A stretch of DNA of 35,568 bases from Henriciella sp. (GTDB lineage Bacteria; Pseudomonadota; Alphaproteobacteria; Caulobacterales; Hyphomonadaceae), in assembly GCA_029238175.1 (NCBI GenBank), contig JAQWGO010000084.1, positions 1 through 35,568 of the forward strand. The letters are read 5' to 3'. Below are positions 25,855 through 34,493 of this stretch, piece after piece. A program made the position numbers and the translations under genes. Within the stretch, counting starts at the first letter, position 1; each line of letters begins with the position of its first letter. The notes under the pieces are model-generated. The model was given only the letters and a program-made list of their open reading frames with translations, had not been told where the DNA came from and searched no databases.

Positions 25855-27782
25855 ATGCGTTTGAAAACTATATTTGCCGTTGCGGCGCTAACCCTTGCCG
25901 CATGCGGTCAATCTTCGGACGCGCCCAACTCCAATCTTTCGAATAAGGGTGAAGTCGCGGCGATTGATACGTCTTCATTCGACGATTTGCTGAACGCATC
26001 GTTCGAGATGAAGGGCACCTCAGAAGCGAACCTGACCGATCTTGTGGCGGCGTTGCCGGAAAATGCCCTGCTAAGTTGGGATCCCAGGGCTTTGATGAAA
26101 AGAGCGGGGCGACTGTCTTTACCGGTCTGAAAATTGGCTATGAAGACGAGGTTAGCTTTGGTTTGCAATTCGAAGAAGCCTCTGTTTGGGGGCTGGAGAC
26201 TGATTTGCTTGCTGCTCGTCTAAAAGGAGAGCGGTTATTTGAGACGGGTCAAATATATACCCGTTTTGAGGGGCAAAACATGGCCTATTACGGTCTCGAT
26301 AGTGCGTTCAATCACTGGTTTGGAAGCTTGCTAGAGATGACAGGCGAAGACCTTCCCGAAGGGACCGATTTCCGAATTGGCGAAGTAATCAGCACCGCGG
26401 AACGGATCGTTTCTACCAATGCGAGTCTGAGGCCGTGGGAGCTTTCGCTGATCCCGGCATCAAAGCTGGAAGGTATGGATGAGAGTGATCAAGAACCGTT
26501 TTTGAACGCATTACATCTTGCCCAGCACGTGGTCGCGATCGGACGTTCGGTGGGCTATAACGATATTATTTTGGAAAACATGGCCGGCAAATTCGCGATG
26601 ACACAACCCGGCGCGGTTAGCGAGAGTTCATACGAAGTCCCGTTTGTTGCTTATCGCGGTGCATCCGGGTTTGATCTAGATTACGCAGTTTCTCTCAATT
26701 CGGCATCAAGCCAAACAACGACATACAAAGGGATTGAGGGCAGCGAAGAAGCGATAGCGCTTTCACGGTTCCCAGATGGTTTAACCCTCTCTCAGGAAAC
26801 ATCTCAGGGCAGTTCAAGCATTCGCAACGTTCAATTGGACAAAATCGCAGGCTATTTCGCGCGCGGCGAAGTTCCATCAATAGAAGAGCGTGACCTAATG
26901 AGCCTTGGAGATTGGGATTTTCGCGATACGTCAGTCGTAATCAATGAGAAACCAATTTTCAGCTTGAAACGAGGTTATGTAGGCCTGTCCGAAATCGAGT
27001 GGGCCATTCCGAGCAAGATTGAGTTTCAAATAGATGACGCCACGCTTGAGACGAGTGAGATCATCGGCGTCTTTATGCCGATTGTTGAGGCCGGCATGCG
27101 CTCTACCGCCCCGGTTGAGGACGCGGAAACACAGGCTCAATTTGATGAGTTTTTGATTGGTATGGGCAAGGCTCTCGAATTGATGCCCGATTATGATCTC
27201 GATGAGGTAACCTTTGACGTCAACTTTCTGGGGACGTGGAATGCTGATGAAGGCGCAACACGCACATCCTTCGATTATGGTGTCGACGGTTTCAGCCACT
27301 CAAAGTTCGATATCAAATTGGATATGCCAACATATGCCGCGGTGAAGACAGCTTATGAAAGTCAAGATCAGGAAGCAGCATTGGAGGCCGCATTTGAAGA
27401 CGCATTTACGTTCTATAGCATGAGTTGGAGCGAGGAAGATAAAGGCGGATTGGATAAGATATTTGGGTTTGCGCATGCGATCGGCAAGGAATATTCAAAC
27501 GAAGGTTGGGGCGCGATGCTTGCGGGCATGGAACCTGATCAAATGCGGAAATATGTCGGAATGATGCTGCGGATGGCTGGAACGCAGGGCGCGATGGAGT
27601 TTCCGCAAGCTGCTGATTGGATGAACGCGTATGCGTCTTTCTACGAAGAGGGCGGTAAGATTGAGTTCTCCTTCAATCCGCCAACGCCTATCAATAAAGC
27701 GCTGGCTGACCAGTTTGAAGACGAAACTGAGCCGGAAGAAATAGTTAAAATCCTTGGCTTAGAAGTAACCCACACAAAATAG
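25855..27782 (+). pseudogene. Lipoprotein of unknown function with an apparent -1 frameshift
   Basis: The gene starts at ATG 25855 after AGAGG and opens with a lipoprotein signal (lipobox LAAC, Cys17). The first frame reads sensibly up to NALLSW near 26080 and ends at TGA 26128-26130. A second frame, shifted by one base, carries GFDEKSGATVFTGLKIGYEDE from about 26085 onward and stays open to 27782. The two halves therefore belong to one coding sequence of about 642 codons interrupted by a missing base, most simply in the runs GGG, CCC or GGG at 26078-26089. No domain is recognised. The second half is acidic, without membrane segments. This may be a real pseudogene or a sequencing error. A programmed shift is less likely because no strong slippery heptamer is present. 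Confidence 0.7.
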
Positions 27783-27849
27783 GCACCCTACCGCTTGACC
27801 CGGGCGACCACGCGCCTCACATCTGGCGAAAGAAATATGCGGAGTTTTC

Positions 27850-28440
27850 ATGATACGCCTCGACGACGAGCCAGAATCTAACCCAATGGCTGAACCAAAT
27901 GCTTTTCTAGAAGAAGCGTTGTTCAATGCTCGCACGATCATGCTCACAGGCGGCGTGGACGATAAACTCGCGCGCCGTGTGTGTGAGCGTCTGCTGGCAT
28001 TAGCCTCAGATAATGCTGACCCGGTCCTTCTAGTGATTTCATCGCCCGGTGGGCACGTTGAATCTGGCGACATGATCCATGATATGATCAAGTTTGTTGG
28101 CGCACCCGTCAAAGTGCTCGGTTCAGGCTGGGTCGCGAGCGCTGGTGCCCTGATCTATTCGGCGGCGAAGAAAGAAAACCGGTTCGCTTTACCAAATACG
28201 CGCTTCTTGCTTCACGAGCCACGCGGCGGCGTTGGTGGACAGGCGTCTGACGTTGCAATTCAAGTGCGAGAGATTGTTCGTATGCGCGAACGCTTGAACA
28301 ACATCTTTGCTGAAGCGACGGGTCAGAAGCTTGAAAAGATCAAGTCTGACACTGACCGCGATCACTGGATGAGTGCAGAGGAGGCTGTTGAATACGGCCT
28401 CGTCAACAAGATTGTTCGCCATCATAGCGAAATCAGCTAG
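27850..28440 (+). CDS. ClpP-like serine protease (Clp peptidase paralog)
   Basis: This 196-residue protein is a homolog of the ClpP proteolytic subunit. The catalytic triad is complete: Ser97 in VASAGALIYSA, His122 in LLHEPRG and Asp171 in SDTDRDHW, the same positions as in mature E. coli ClpP. The oxyanion strand VISSPGGHVESGDMIHD is also typical. The serine motif is SAG rather than the usual SMG. No clpX, clpA or clpS is adjacent, and the N-terminus (LDDEPESNPMAEPNAF) is unlike the standard ClpP loop that docks the unfoldase. It is therefore most likely the second, divergent ClpP of alphaproteobacteria, acting alone or in mixed rings. The Ser, His and Asp residues suggest it is active. Confidence 0.88.
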   Translation: MIRLDDEPESNPMAEPNAFLEEALFNARTIMLTGGVDDKLARRVCERLLALASDNADPVLLVISSPGGHVESGDMIHDMIKFVGAPVKVLGSGWVASAGALIYSAAKKENRFALPNTRFLLHEPRGGVGGQASDVAIQVREIVRMRERLNNIFAEATGQKLEKIKSDTDRDHWMSAEEAVEYGLVNKIVRHHSEIS

Positions 28441-28523
28441 CAGTCTTTTTTCAGCTTGGTTTGCAAGACGTAAAGGAATTGCCGTCAATCTTTCATACTT
28501 AAGTAGAGTATGGGGCTCGGCAT

Positions 28524-30116
28524 ATGGCTGTCAGCATCGGTGATTGTCTTGATAAGGCAGTACTAATTTCCGTAGACGCGACTTTAGCGCAAGCGGTCAG
28601 CATGTTTAAGAAGCATGCTGACCTCCCGTATTTAACGCTCGTCAAAGAAAAGAAGCCCGCAGGCTTGCTAAGCCGTGCGGAGGTTTTTGAGCTAGCCGCA
28701 GCTGCAACGCCGGATCAGCTTCAAAAAGTCAGCATCTCCCGGGTGAAGCGCGCAAAGCCAATAATCGTCGACGCAGAAACCACAATATCGGCTTTTATTG
28801 AAGCGCCGCACAGTTCTGAAGTAATGCGAAGCAAACTCGGTTGTATGATCACGCGTAATCGGCGTTTTGCGGGCGTTTTGAACGCCTCAAAGCTGATTGA
28901 GCTATATACCGCGATGGAGCCTGCTGCTGTGGCGGTTCCGGAGGTTACACCTGATCTAACTGAACAGTCTCCTCTATTGGGTACGCTCGCACACGAGATT
29001 CGCACACCGCTAACTGGCATGATGGGGCTGGCAGAGATGCTCGTCAGCCGCGTGCGAGATCCTGAAAATCGGTCGATTGCAAAAACGATTGTTCGGTCCG
29101 GTGATACGCTTGATCGTATCCTGAAAGATACGCTTGATTATGCCAGTCTTGAAGCTGGTCGACTTGAGCCTCAGCAAGAGGCCTGTGACGTTACGGAGCT
29201 TATCTATGACCTGCGCCGCTTATGGTCACCAGAGAGCACGCGCCGTAAGCTTGATTTTAGTGTGAATTTTGTACCGGACGGGCCCCATCGAATTGAAGCA
29301 GACCTTGGTCGTATCCGGCAAATCGCGAATAACCTTGTCAGTAATGCTCTAAAATTTACCTCTGAAGGCGATGTGTCTGTATCCATTGCGACTCAAACCC
29401 TCGGCAGTACTTTGATGCTTAGTCTAGCCGTGTCTGACACAGGGCGAGGACTTTCTGGTGATGACAGAGAGCGGTTCCTGCAAGCGTTTGAAAAGGGCCG
29501 CGCGGCAGATGATACACCGGGTTGGGGATTAGGTCTTACGATCTCGCAGGCTCTCGCGCATCATCTTGGCGGCAAGCTTAACCATGCGGATAATCCAGGC
29601 GGGGGCAGCGTCTTTACCCTGATGGTACCAGTTAAGCGCGCGAAGGCGACACCGTGGAAAAATGTCGAAGCTCCCAAGCGCGGAAAGTTTGAGCTGGGCG
29701 ATGTTTTGCTAATTGAAGATCACGAAGCCTCAGCAATGGTTACAATTGATGCGTTAGAGCAGGCGGGTTGGACAGTACATCATGCAGGAACAATCAATGC
29801 AGCGGAGCTGTACTGCACGCGTACACAATTTCAGATGATTATCAGTGATCTGCACCTACCAGACGGTAATGCGATGACGTTAATTGATAAAGTTCGTCGC
29901 CATTCCGGTGTAAATAGCGAAACGCCAATCATTGTCATGACGGCTGACATTACCGATGGCCGCCGTCAGGCGTGTCTTGCGATGGGCGCAGACAGAGCGC
30001 TTAAGAAGCCAGTCGCGGGGCCAGAACTTGTCGCGACCTTAGCAGACGTTCTGATGTCTAAAGCGGCCACGGGCGGCATGTCCGCACCGCAGCTGCGCGG
30101 ACGTATCGCTAGCTAG
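28524..30116 (+). CDS. Hybrid histidine kinase with CBS-like sensor domain and receiver domain
   Basis: This 530-residue soluble protein is a hybrid two-component kinase. Residues 1-130 form a CBS-like pair (ATLAQAVSMFKKHADLPYLTLV, AGVLNASKLIELY), which in other proteins binds adenine nucleotides. HisKA follows with the phosphorylated His157 in LAHEIRTPLTG, then HATPase with Asn270/Asn274 and the G box DTGRG (Asp305). The C-terminal receiver has acidic residues Glu398/Asp399, phosphoacceptor Asp442 in SDLHLPDG and Lys495 in KKPV. There is no membrane segment and no output domain. No response regulator is adjacent, so a partner elsewhere or a phosphorelay is likely. The 3' end overlaps the convergent vWA gene by four bases. 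Ribosome binding before ATG 28524 is weak. Confidence 0.85.
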   Translation: MAVSIGDCLDKAVLISVDATLAQAVSMFKKHADLPYLTLVKEKKPAGLLSRAEVFELAAAATPDQLQKVSISRVKRAKPIIVDAETTISAFIEAPHSSEVMRSKLGCMITRNRRFAGVLNASKLIELYTAMEPAAVAVPEVTPDLTEQSPLLGTLAHEIRTPLTGMMGLAEMLVSRVRDPENRSIAKTIVRSGDTLDRILKDTLDYASLEAGRLEPQQEACDVTELIYDLRRLWSPESTRRKLDFSVNFVPDGPHRIEADLGRIRQIANNLVSNALKFTSEGDVSVSIATQTLGSTLMLSLAVSDTGRGLSGDDRERFLQAFEKGRAADDTPGWGLGLTISQALAHHLGGKLNHADNPGGGSVFTLMVPVKRAKATPWKNVEAPKRGKFELGDVLLIEDHEASAMVTIDALEQAGWTVHHAGTINAAELYCTRTQFQMIISDLHLPDGNAMTLIDKVRRHSGVNSETPIIVMTADITDGRRQACLAMGADRALKKPVAGPELVATLADVLMSKAATGGMSAPQLRGRIAS

Positions 30117-31294
30117 CGGCCAAGCTCTTTCATCGCGCCGTCTAAGCCTTCGAGTGTCATCTCAAACATCCGGTCCGGACCGATGAGTTCGCGGATCAGC
30201 TGGATCGATCCTGTATAGTCCCAAGCGCCAGATTTAACCGGGTTCAGCCAAGCCATGTTTGGATATTGCTGAACGAAGCGTTGAATCCAAACGCCGCCAG
30301 CCTCCTCATTCCAATGCTCCACGGAGCCACCTGAATAAGTGATTTCGTATGGGCTCATGGTCGCATCACCAACGACGATGACTTTATACTCACTCGGATA
30401 TTTGTGCAGAACATCCCAAGTTGGAATGACGTCGGCGCGGCGACGCCGATTATCCTTCCAAAGGCCCTCATAAGGACAGTTGTGGAAGTAATAGTATTCG
30501 AGGTTTTTGATCTCAGCGCGCGCAGCTGAAAACAGCTCTTCCATGACTTTAATGTGCGGGTCCATAGAGCCGCCGACATCCATCAGCAGAAGCACTGACA
30601 CAGAGTTGCGTCGCTCGGGGCGCATCTCGATGTCAAGGTAGCCTTGGCGCGCTGTATTGCGAATTGTCTGATCTAGATCCAACTCGTCGGCTGCACCTTT
30701 GCGGGCCCACTTACGCAAGCGTTTTAAAGCGACTTTGATGTTCCGGGTGCCGAGCTCTACGCTATCATCATAGTTCTTAAACTCGCGCTTGTCCCAGACT
30801 TTGGTCGCGCGGCGGTGACGGGATTTTTCCTGACCAATACGGACGCCTTCAGGATTATAACCATCGGCGCCAAAGGGTGATGTGCCACCTGTGCCGATCC
30901 ATTTATTTCCTCCCTCGTGGCGTTTTTTCTGTTCTTCGAGGCGCTGTTTAAGCGTTTCCATCAGCTTCTCGAAGCCGCCGAGCGCCTCAATCTCCGCGCG
31001 TTCCTCTTCGGTCAGGAACTTTTCAGTCATTTTACGAAGCCACTCTTCAGGAATTTCCTGAACATCGACGGCGTCTGCAAAACTATCCAAACCTTTGAAG
31101 ACGTGTCCGAAGACTTTGTCGAACTTGTCGATATTGCGCTCGTCTTTTACGAGCGCGGCGCGCGATAAGTAATAAAATTCTTCGACATCCCGGCCAATGA
31201 CCTGCTTATCCATCGCTTCCATAAGCGACAGGTATTCCTTCAGCGTGACAGGCACTTTAGCTTCGCGCAACTCGTTAAAGAAGTTCAGGAACAT
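30113..31294 (-). CDS. CoxE-like vWA domain protein, usual partner of a MoxR-type ATPase
   Basis: This 393-residue cytoplasmic protein has a charged helical N-terminal part with an EERAEIEAL segment. A linker (NKWIGTGGTSPFGADGYNPE) follows, then the conserved RHRRATKVWDKREFKNYDD. The vWA-like domain has MIDAS motif MDVGGSMD (Asp239, Gly241, Ser243). The family is linked to MoxR-type AAA+ ATPases in cofactor insertion or chaperone functions, with the vWA protein holding the client. No MoxR gene is in this window, so the partner, if any, is elsewhere. The 3' end shares four bases (CTAG, 30113-30116) with the convergent kinase gene. About 140 bases upstream separate it from the tRNA gene. Confidence 0.82.
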   Translation of the reverse strand: MFLNFFNELREAKVPVTLKEYLSLMEAMDKQVIGRDVEEFYYLSRAALVKDERNIDKFDKVFGHVFKGLDSFADAVDVQEIPEEWLRKMTEKFLTEEERAEIEALGGFEKLMETLKQRLEEQKKRHEGGNKWIGTGGTSPFGADGYNPEGVRIGQEKSRHRRATKVWDKREFKNYDDSVELGTRNIKVALKRLRKWARKGAADELDLDQTIRNTARQGYLDIEMRPERRNSVSVLLLMDVGGSMDPHIKVMEELFSAARAEIKNLEYYYFHNCPYEGLWKDNRRRRADVIPTWDVLHKYPSEYKVIVVGDATMSPYEITYSGGSVEHWNEEAGGVWIQRFVQQYPNMAWLNPVKSGAWDYTGSIQLIRELIGPDRMFEMTLEGLDGAMKELGR

Positions 31295-31343
31295 GAGATA
31301 TCTCCGGCGTTAGACCTTTATGTAACGCGCTCGGCGCGAGTAT

Positions 31344-31359
31344 CCAAGGCTGACCTTGG
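31344..31359. repeat. Perfect inverted repeat upstream of the CoxE-like gene
   Basis: CCAAGG and CCTTGG flank CTGA in the 139-base gap between the vWA gene start and the tRNA gene. A second short pair, CTCG and CGAG, lies at 31330-31340. These could be an operator for the vWA gene or, less likely, a terminator. Nothing else distinctive is seen in the gap. Confidence 0.3.
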
Positions 31360-31433
31360 GAGACATTATGCAAACGGGGAGATATTCGCCGTGTGCTTTG
31401 GGTGCGAAAGCGCCTGATTGTATCTAAAGGAAG

Positions 31434-31510
31434 TGGCGCTCTGGGGAGGATTCGAACCCCCGACCCCTTGATTCGTAGTCAAGTACTCTATCCAACTGAG
31501 CTACCAAAGC
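31434..31510 (-). tRNA. tRNA-Arg (anticodon ACG)
   Basis: The minus strand folds into a complete 77-base tRNA with the CCA end encoded (31434-31436). The acceptor stem GCTTTGG pairs with CCAGAGC with one G-T pair. The D arm is GCTC/GAGT. The anticodon stem CTTGA/TCAAG holds loop CTACGAA, with anticodon ACG (read as ICG for CGN arginine codons). A five-base variable loop is followed by a T arm with TTCGAAT. The discriminator base is G. All arms are intact, so it should be functional. Confidence 0.96.
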
Positions 31511-31570
31511 ATGCCGAGAGCGAGCATATAGCTCCGGAAAAACCGCAATGCAACCACCCATTTCAGCTTT

Positions 31571-32548
31571 TTACTGTGCTTCCCATACGCCGCGCGCGAT
31601 CGCTCTGGCGAGGGTATTGGCCGCAAGCTCACCAATCCGGGCGATACTTAGCGGTGAAGGGTCAGGAAGCGGTTTCCTTGCTGTTGAGACGATAAAAATG
31701 GCATCACCATCAAACGGGGCGAATACCGGGCGTATTGCTCTGGAAAATCCAGAGAGCGCCATTTGCGCGACCCTGCGCGCCTGTCCGGGGGTCAATGCAA
31801 TGTCGGTGGCAACACAGGCGATTGTTGTATTCTGACCCGGTTGAGGGTTCAGTTTGGCGTCACCCCAGTCTTCCGCATCGACAGAGTAACCTGCTGGTGG
31901 CTGCACGCTGCCAAACTCACCGCTTATTTCAAATGGATTGGCCCAAAACGCTTTTGTGCCCGGCATATAAACTGAGCCATAACAGTTCACACCCGCGATC
32001 GCGCCGACCGTCATGCCGTCATCTGTGACGATTGAAGCCGAGCCGAGACCGCCTTGGTGCTTGCCAGCTTTCGCGCCAATGCCGGCGCCCGCTTGGCCGA
32101 GTGAAAAGTTGCCGGATGCATCCGCTAGTGCTGCTTTGCCAAGCGCTGAATAAGGCGGTGTTTCACCCCAATTTTTGTTTCCGCCGTTCGCGAGATCATA
32201 CAAGATTGCGGATGGCACAATGGGGGCTTTCGGCACGCAGGGTCTCGCCACAAGGCCATAACCTCGGCCTTGCGCGCCCAATACGGCCGCAACACCATCC
32301 GCGGCCGCGAGACCATATGCGCTGCCACCGGACAAAACGATCGCATCGACAGCCTCTACTAGAGTGTCTGCAGACAGTAGGTCTGTTTCGCGGGTTCCGG
32401 GGCCGCCACCCGCGACAGCGACCGCTGCAACTGCTGGCTCGTCACATAGGATCACAGTTGTACCTGTAACGACGTCACGATCCTCCGCGTTGCCAACTCT
32501 AAGGCCAGCTACATCCGTGATCAGATTCTTTTTACCGGGTGCGGACAT
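31571..32548 (-). CDS. P1 family peptidase (DmpA-like N-terminal nucleophile hydrolase)
   Basis: This 325-residue enzyme belongs to the DmpA/L-aminopeptidase P1 family. It matures by self-cleavage before a Ser or Thr. Signature segments are DVAGLRVGNAEDRDVVTG, AVAGGGPGTRETDLL, LSGGSAYGLAAADGV and the VPSAILYDL motif (111-119). The Gly-rich GAGIGAKAGKHQGGLGS lies near residue 155. The likely processing site is NTT at 240-242, with Thr241 or Thr242 becoming the nucleophile. I chose the ATG at 32548 because AAAGG lies about eight bases upstream; a TTG at 32563 would add five residues. No signal peptide is seen, so it is probably cytoplasmic. The divergent gamma-glutamyltransferase gene starts about 75 bases away. 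Confidence 0.9.
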   Translation of the reverse strand: MSAPGKKNLITDVAGLRVGNAEDRDVVTGTTVILCDEPAVAAVAVAGGGPGTRETDLLSADTLVEAVDAIVLSGGSAYGLAAADGVAAVLGAQGRGYGLVARPCVPKAPIVPSAILYDLANGGNKNWGETPPYSALGKAALADASGNFSLGQAGAGIGAKAGKHQGGLGSASIVTDDGMTVGAIAGVNCYGSVYMPGTKAFWANPFEISGEFGSVQPPAGYSVDAEDWGDAKLNPQPGQNTTIACVATDIALTPGQARRVAQMALSGFSRAIRPVFAPFDGDAIFIVSTARKPLPDPSPLSIARIGELAANTLARAIARGVWEAQ

Positions 32549-32623
32549 GGATAGGCCTTTCAACTGTGTAACATACGCTCTACGTTGGCGGAGTTAATTC
32601 GCCAAGCCGGAGCTGTAGCTACA

Positions 32624-34384
32624 ATGTCGTTTAGATTGCCTTTCATCGCCCTCACAACAATTCTTGCTCTTGCGGCATGTCAGCAATCTGAGGGCCCTGT
32701 CAGTGAACCAGCTCCGACACCGCCAGTCGTCGATGACGGTTGGACAAAAGGCGCGATGGTCGCGGCTGCGGACCCACGCGCGGTTGAGGCCGGCCTAAAA
32801 GTTCTTCGCGATGGCGGGAATGCAGTCGACGCAGCAATTGCGATCCACACAGTATTAGGTCTGGTTGAGCCACAATCATCTGGCATTGGCGGCGGTGCAT
32901 TCATGGTTGTCTATGACCGAGCCAGCGATGAGACCGTTGTGTATGACGGCCGCGAGACCGCGCCGATGGCGATCGATGAGAACTTATTTATCGAAGATGG
33001 CGAAGTCCTAGGGTTCATTCCAGCCTGGCAATCTGGCCGCTCTGCGGGTGTGCCAGGCGCTGTCGCCATGTACGGTGCTGCCCACGCTGGTCATGGTAAA
33101 GCCGATTGGGCGAGCCTTTTCTCGAATGCAATTGAGCTAGCTGAAGACGGTTTTGTCGTCTCGCCTCGTTTAGCTAATCTACTGGCTAGCGAGCGTCTGC
33201 GCGGCGCGGTGCGATTGGATGATCACCCTGTCAGCGCGGCTTATTTCTACCCTAATGGTGAGCCGCTCGCAGAGGGCGCTATGCGGGACAATCAGGATTA
33301 TGCAGCAACTCTTAGACTCGTCGCAGCCGAAGGGGCAGGCGCTTTCTACGAGGGCGCAATTCCTGAGGCGATCGTCGCAGCTATTGCGGAAGAGCCGATG
33401 CCAGGTGCAATGACGGTTGCTGACATTGAAGCCTATGAGGTGAAAGTTCGGCCGCCGCTTTGCGGCGCATTCCGAGAGTACAAAATCTGTTCAGCGCCGC
33501 CGCCAAGCTCTGGCGGGGTCGCACAAAACATGATTGCTGGCCTATACGACCGCCTTGCGCCTAAGGGGGATGACGCAACTGAAGAGGCTTATCTGCAAGC
33601 CTTTGTTGATGCGCAACGTCTCGCTTATGCAGACCGTGATCACTATGTGGCTGATGCAGATTTTGTAAAAGTGCCGGCGGTTGAACTGATCAATTCCGAG
33701 TACCTTGATGCGCGTGCTGAACAACGGTTTGCGCCGAGCTTGAAGCCATTTCCCGGCGATCCGGGTGAGGTGCTTGGCATGGGCTCAATGGTCGGAATGT
33801 GGGGTCAAGACCCGACCGAAGATGTGCCCGGCACAACTCACCTTTCAGTCGTCGATTTTGACGGTAATGCGGTGTCTATGACTGCGACTGTCGAAGCAGC
33901 GTTCGGTAACTCCCGAATGGTCAATGGCTTCCTTTTGAACAATGAATTGACCGATTTTGCACGCCAACCACGCAAGTCGAACTTGCCGGTCGCAAACGCG
34001 CCTGCGCCGGGTAAACGCCCGCGCAGCTCGATGTCGCCAACGATCGTGTTTGATGGTGACGGCGATTTGAAAATGGTCACAGGTTCTCCGGGCGGAAATT
34101 CAATCATCGCCTACACTGCCAAAACAATCATTGGCGTCCTCGACTGGGGGAAGACGCCACAAGAAGCGATCAATCTACCGAATATAATAGCGCGCGGCGA
34201 GATTGTCGGCGTTGAAGTTGACCGCGAAGGCGGACCTGAAGCAGCGGAGGCGCTGCGTCAAATGGGTTATACTGTTCAGGAGCGCCGAGGTGAAAATAGC
34301 GGACTACATGTTATTCTTGTGACCGAAGACGGCCTTGAAGGCGGCGCTGATCCTCGCCGCGAAGGCGTAGCGAAACAGCCTTAG
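32624..34384 (+). CDS. ggt: Gamma-glutamyltransferase (lipoprotein form)
   Basis: This 586-residue enzyme cleaves gamma-glutamyl bonds such as that of glutathione in the periplasm. The start ATG at 32624 gives a lipoprotein signal (lipobox LAAC, Cys19); an ORF from a TTG at 32585 would add 13 residues. The N-terminal DGGNAVDAAIA and the substrate-site GIGGGAFMVVYD are present. The autoprocessing site is PGTTHLSVVD, with the first Thr (Thr404) as nucleophile of the small subunit. ATVEAAFGNSRMVNGFLLNNEL and the acceptor-site RPRSSMSPTIVF follow. The large/small subunit sizes fit the family. It is divergent from the P1 peptidase. A lipoprotein anchor rather than a cleaved signal is less common but known for this enzyme in some bacteria. 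Confidence 0.95.
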   Translation: MSFRLPFIALTTILALAACQQSEGPVSEPAPTPPVVDDGWTKGAMVAAADPRAVEAGLKVLRDGGNAVDAAIAIHTVLGLVEPQSSGIGGGAFMVVYDRASDETVVYDGRETAPMAIDENLFIEDGEVLGFIPAWQSGRSAGVPGAVAMYGAAHAGHGKADWASLFSNAIELAEDGFVVSPRLANLLASERLRGAVRLDDHPVSAAYFYPNGEPLAEGAMRDNQDYAATLRLVAAEGAGAFYEGAIPEAIVAAIAEEPMPGAMTVADIEAYEVKVRPPLCGAFREYKICSAPPPSSGGVAQNMIAGLYDRLAPKGDDATEEAYLQAFVDAQRLAYADRDHYVADADFVKVPAVELINSEYLDARAEQRFAPSLKPFPGDPGEVLGMGSMVGMWGQDPTEDVPGTTHLSVVDFDGNAVSMTATVEAAFGNSRMVNGFLLNNELTDFARQPRKSNLPVANAPAPGKRPRSSMSPTIVFDGDGDLKMVTGSPGGNSIIAYTAKTIIGVLDWGKTPQEAINLPNIIARGEIVGVEVDREGGPEAAEALRQMGYTVQERRGENSGLHVILVTEDGLEGGADPRREGVAKQP

Positions 34385-34431
34385 GTCTTGGCGCTTTCTC
34401 AAGTATTGTAGTGATGTGCGCTAAGGGCTGA

Positions 34432-34471
34432 ATTGATTGAAATTCAATCGATCAGTTTAGCGCGGTATAAG
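34432..34471 (+). promoter_or_regulatory. Palindrome and candidate promoter before the J-domain gene
   Basis: GATTGAA and TTCAATC (34435-34449) are exact reverse complements around a single A; the outer bases extend it to about ten pairs. A -35 TTCAAT (34443-34448) and -10 TATAAG (34466-34471) with a 17-base spacer could form a promoter. If so, the palindrome overlaps the -35 and could be an operator. The evidence is the pattern only. Confidence 0.35.
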
Positions 34472-34493
34472 CCATTAATAGGTATCGGGCGGC

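Noticed and set aside
26076-26130. Programmed -1 frameshifting in the lipoprotein gene
   Set aside because: The overlap has only a weak A-run (GAAAAG) and no obvious downstream structure. A lost base or sequencing error is simpler, although it cannot be excluded.
31393-31695. Forward-strand ORF across the tRNA gene
   Set aside because: Its product (GALGRIRTPDPLIRSQ...) is the antisense of the tRNA-Arg and runs into the P1 peptidase gene. Such ORFs are a known annotation artefact.
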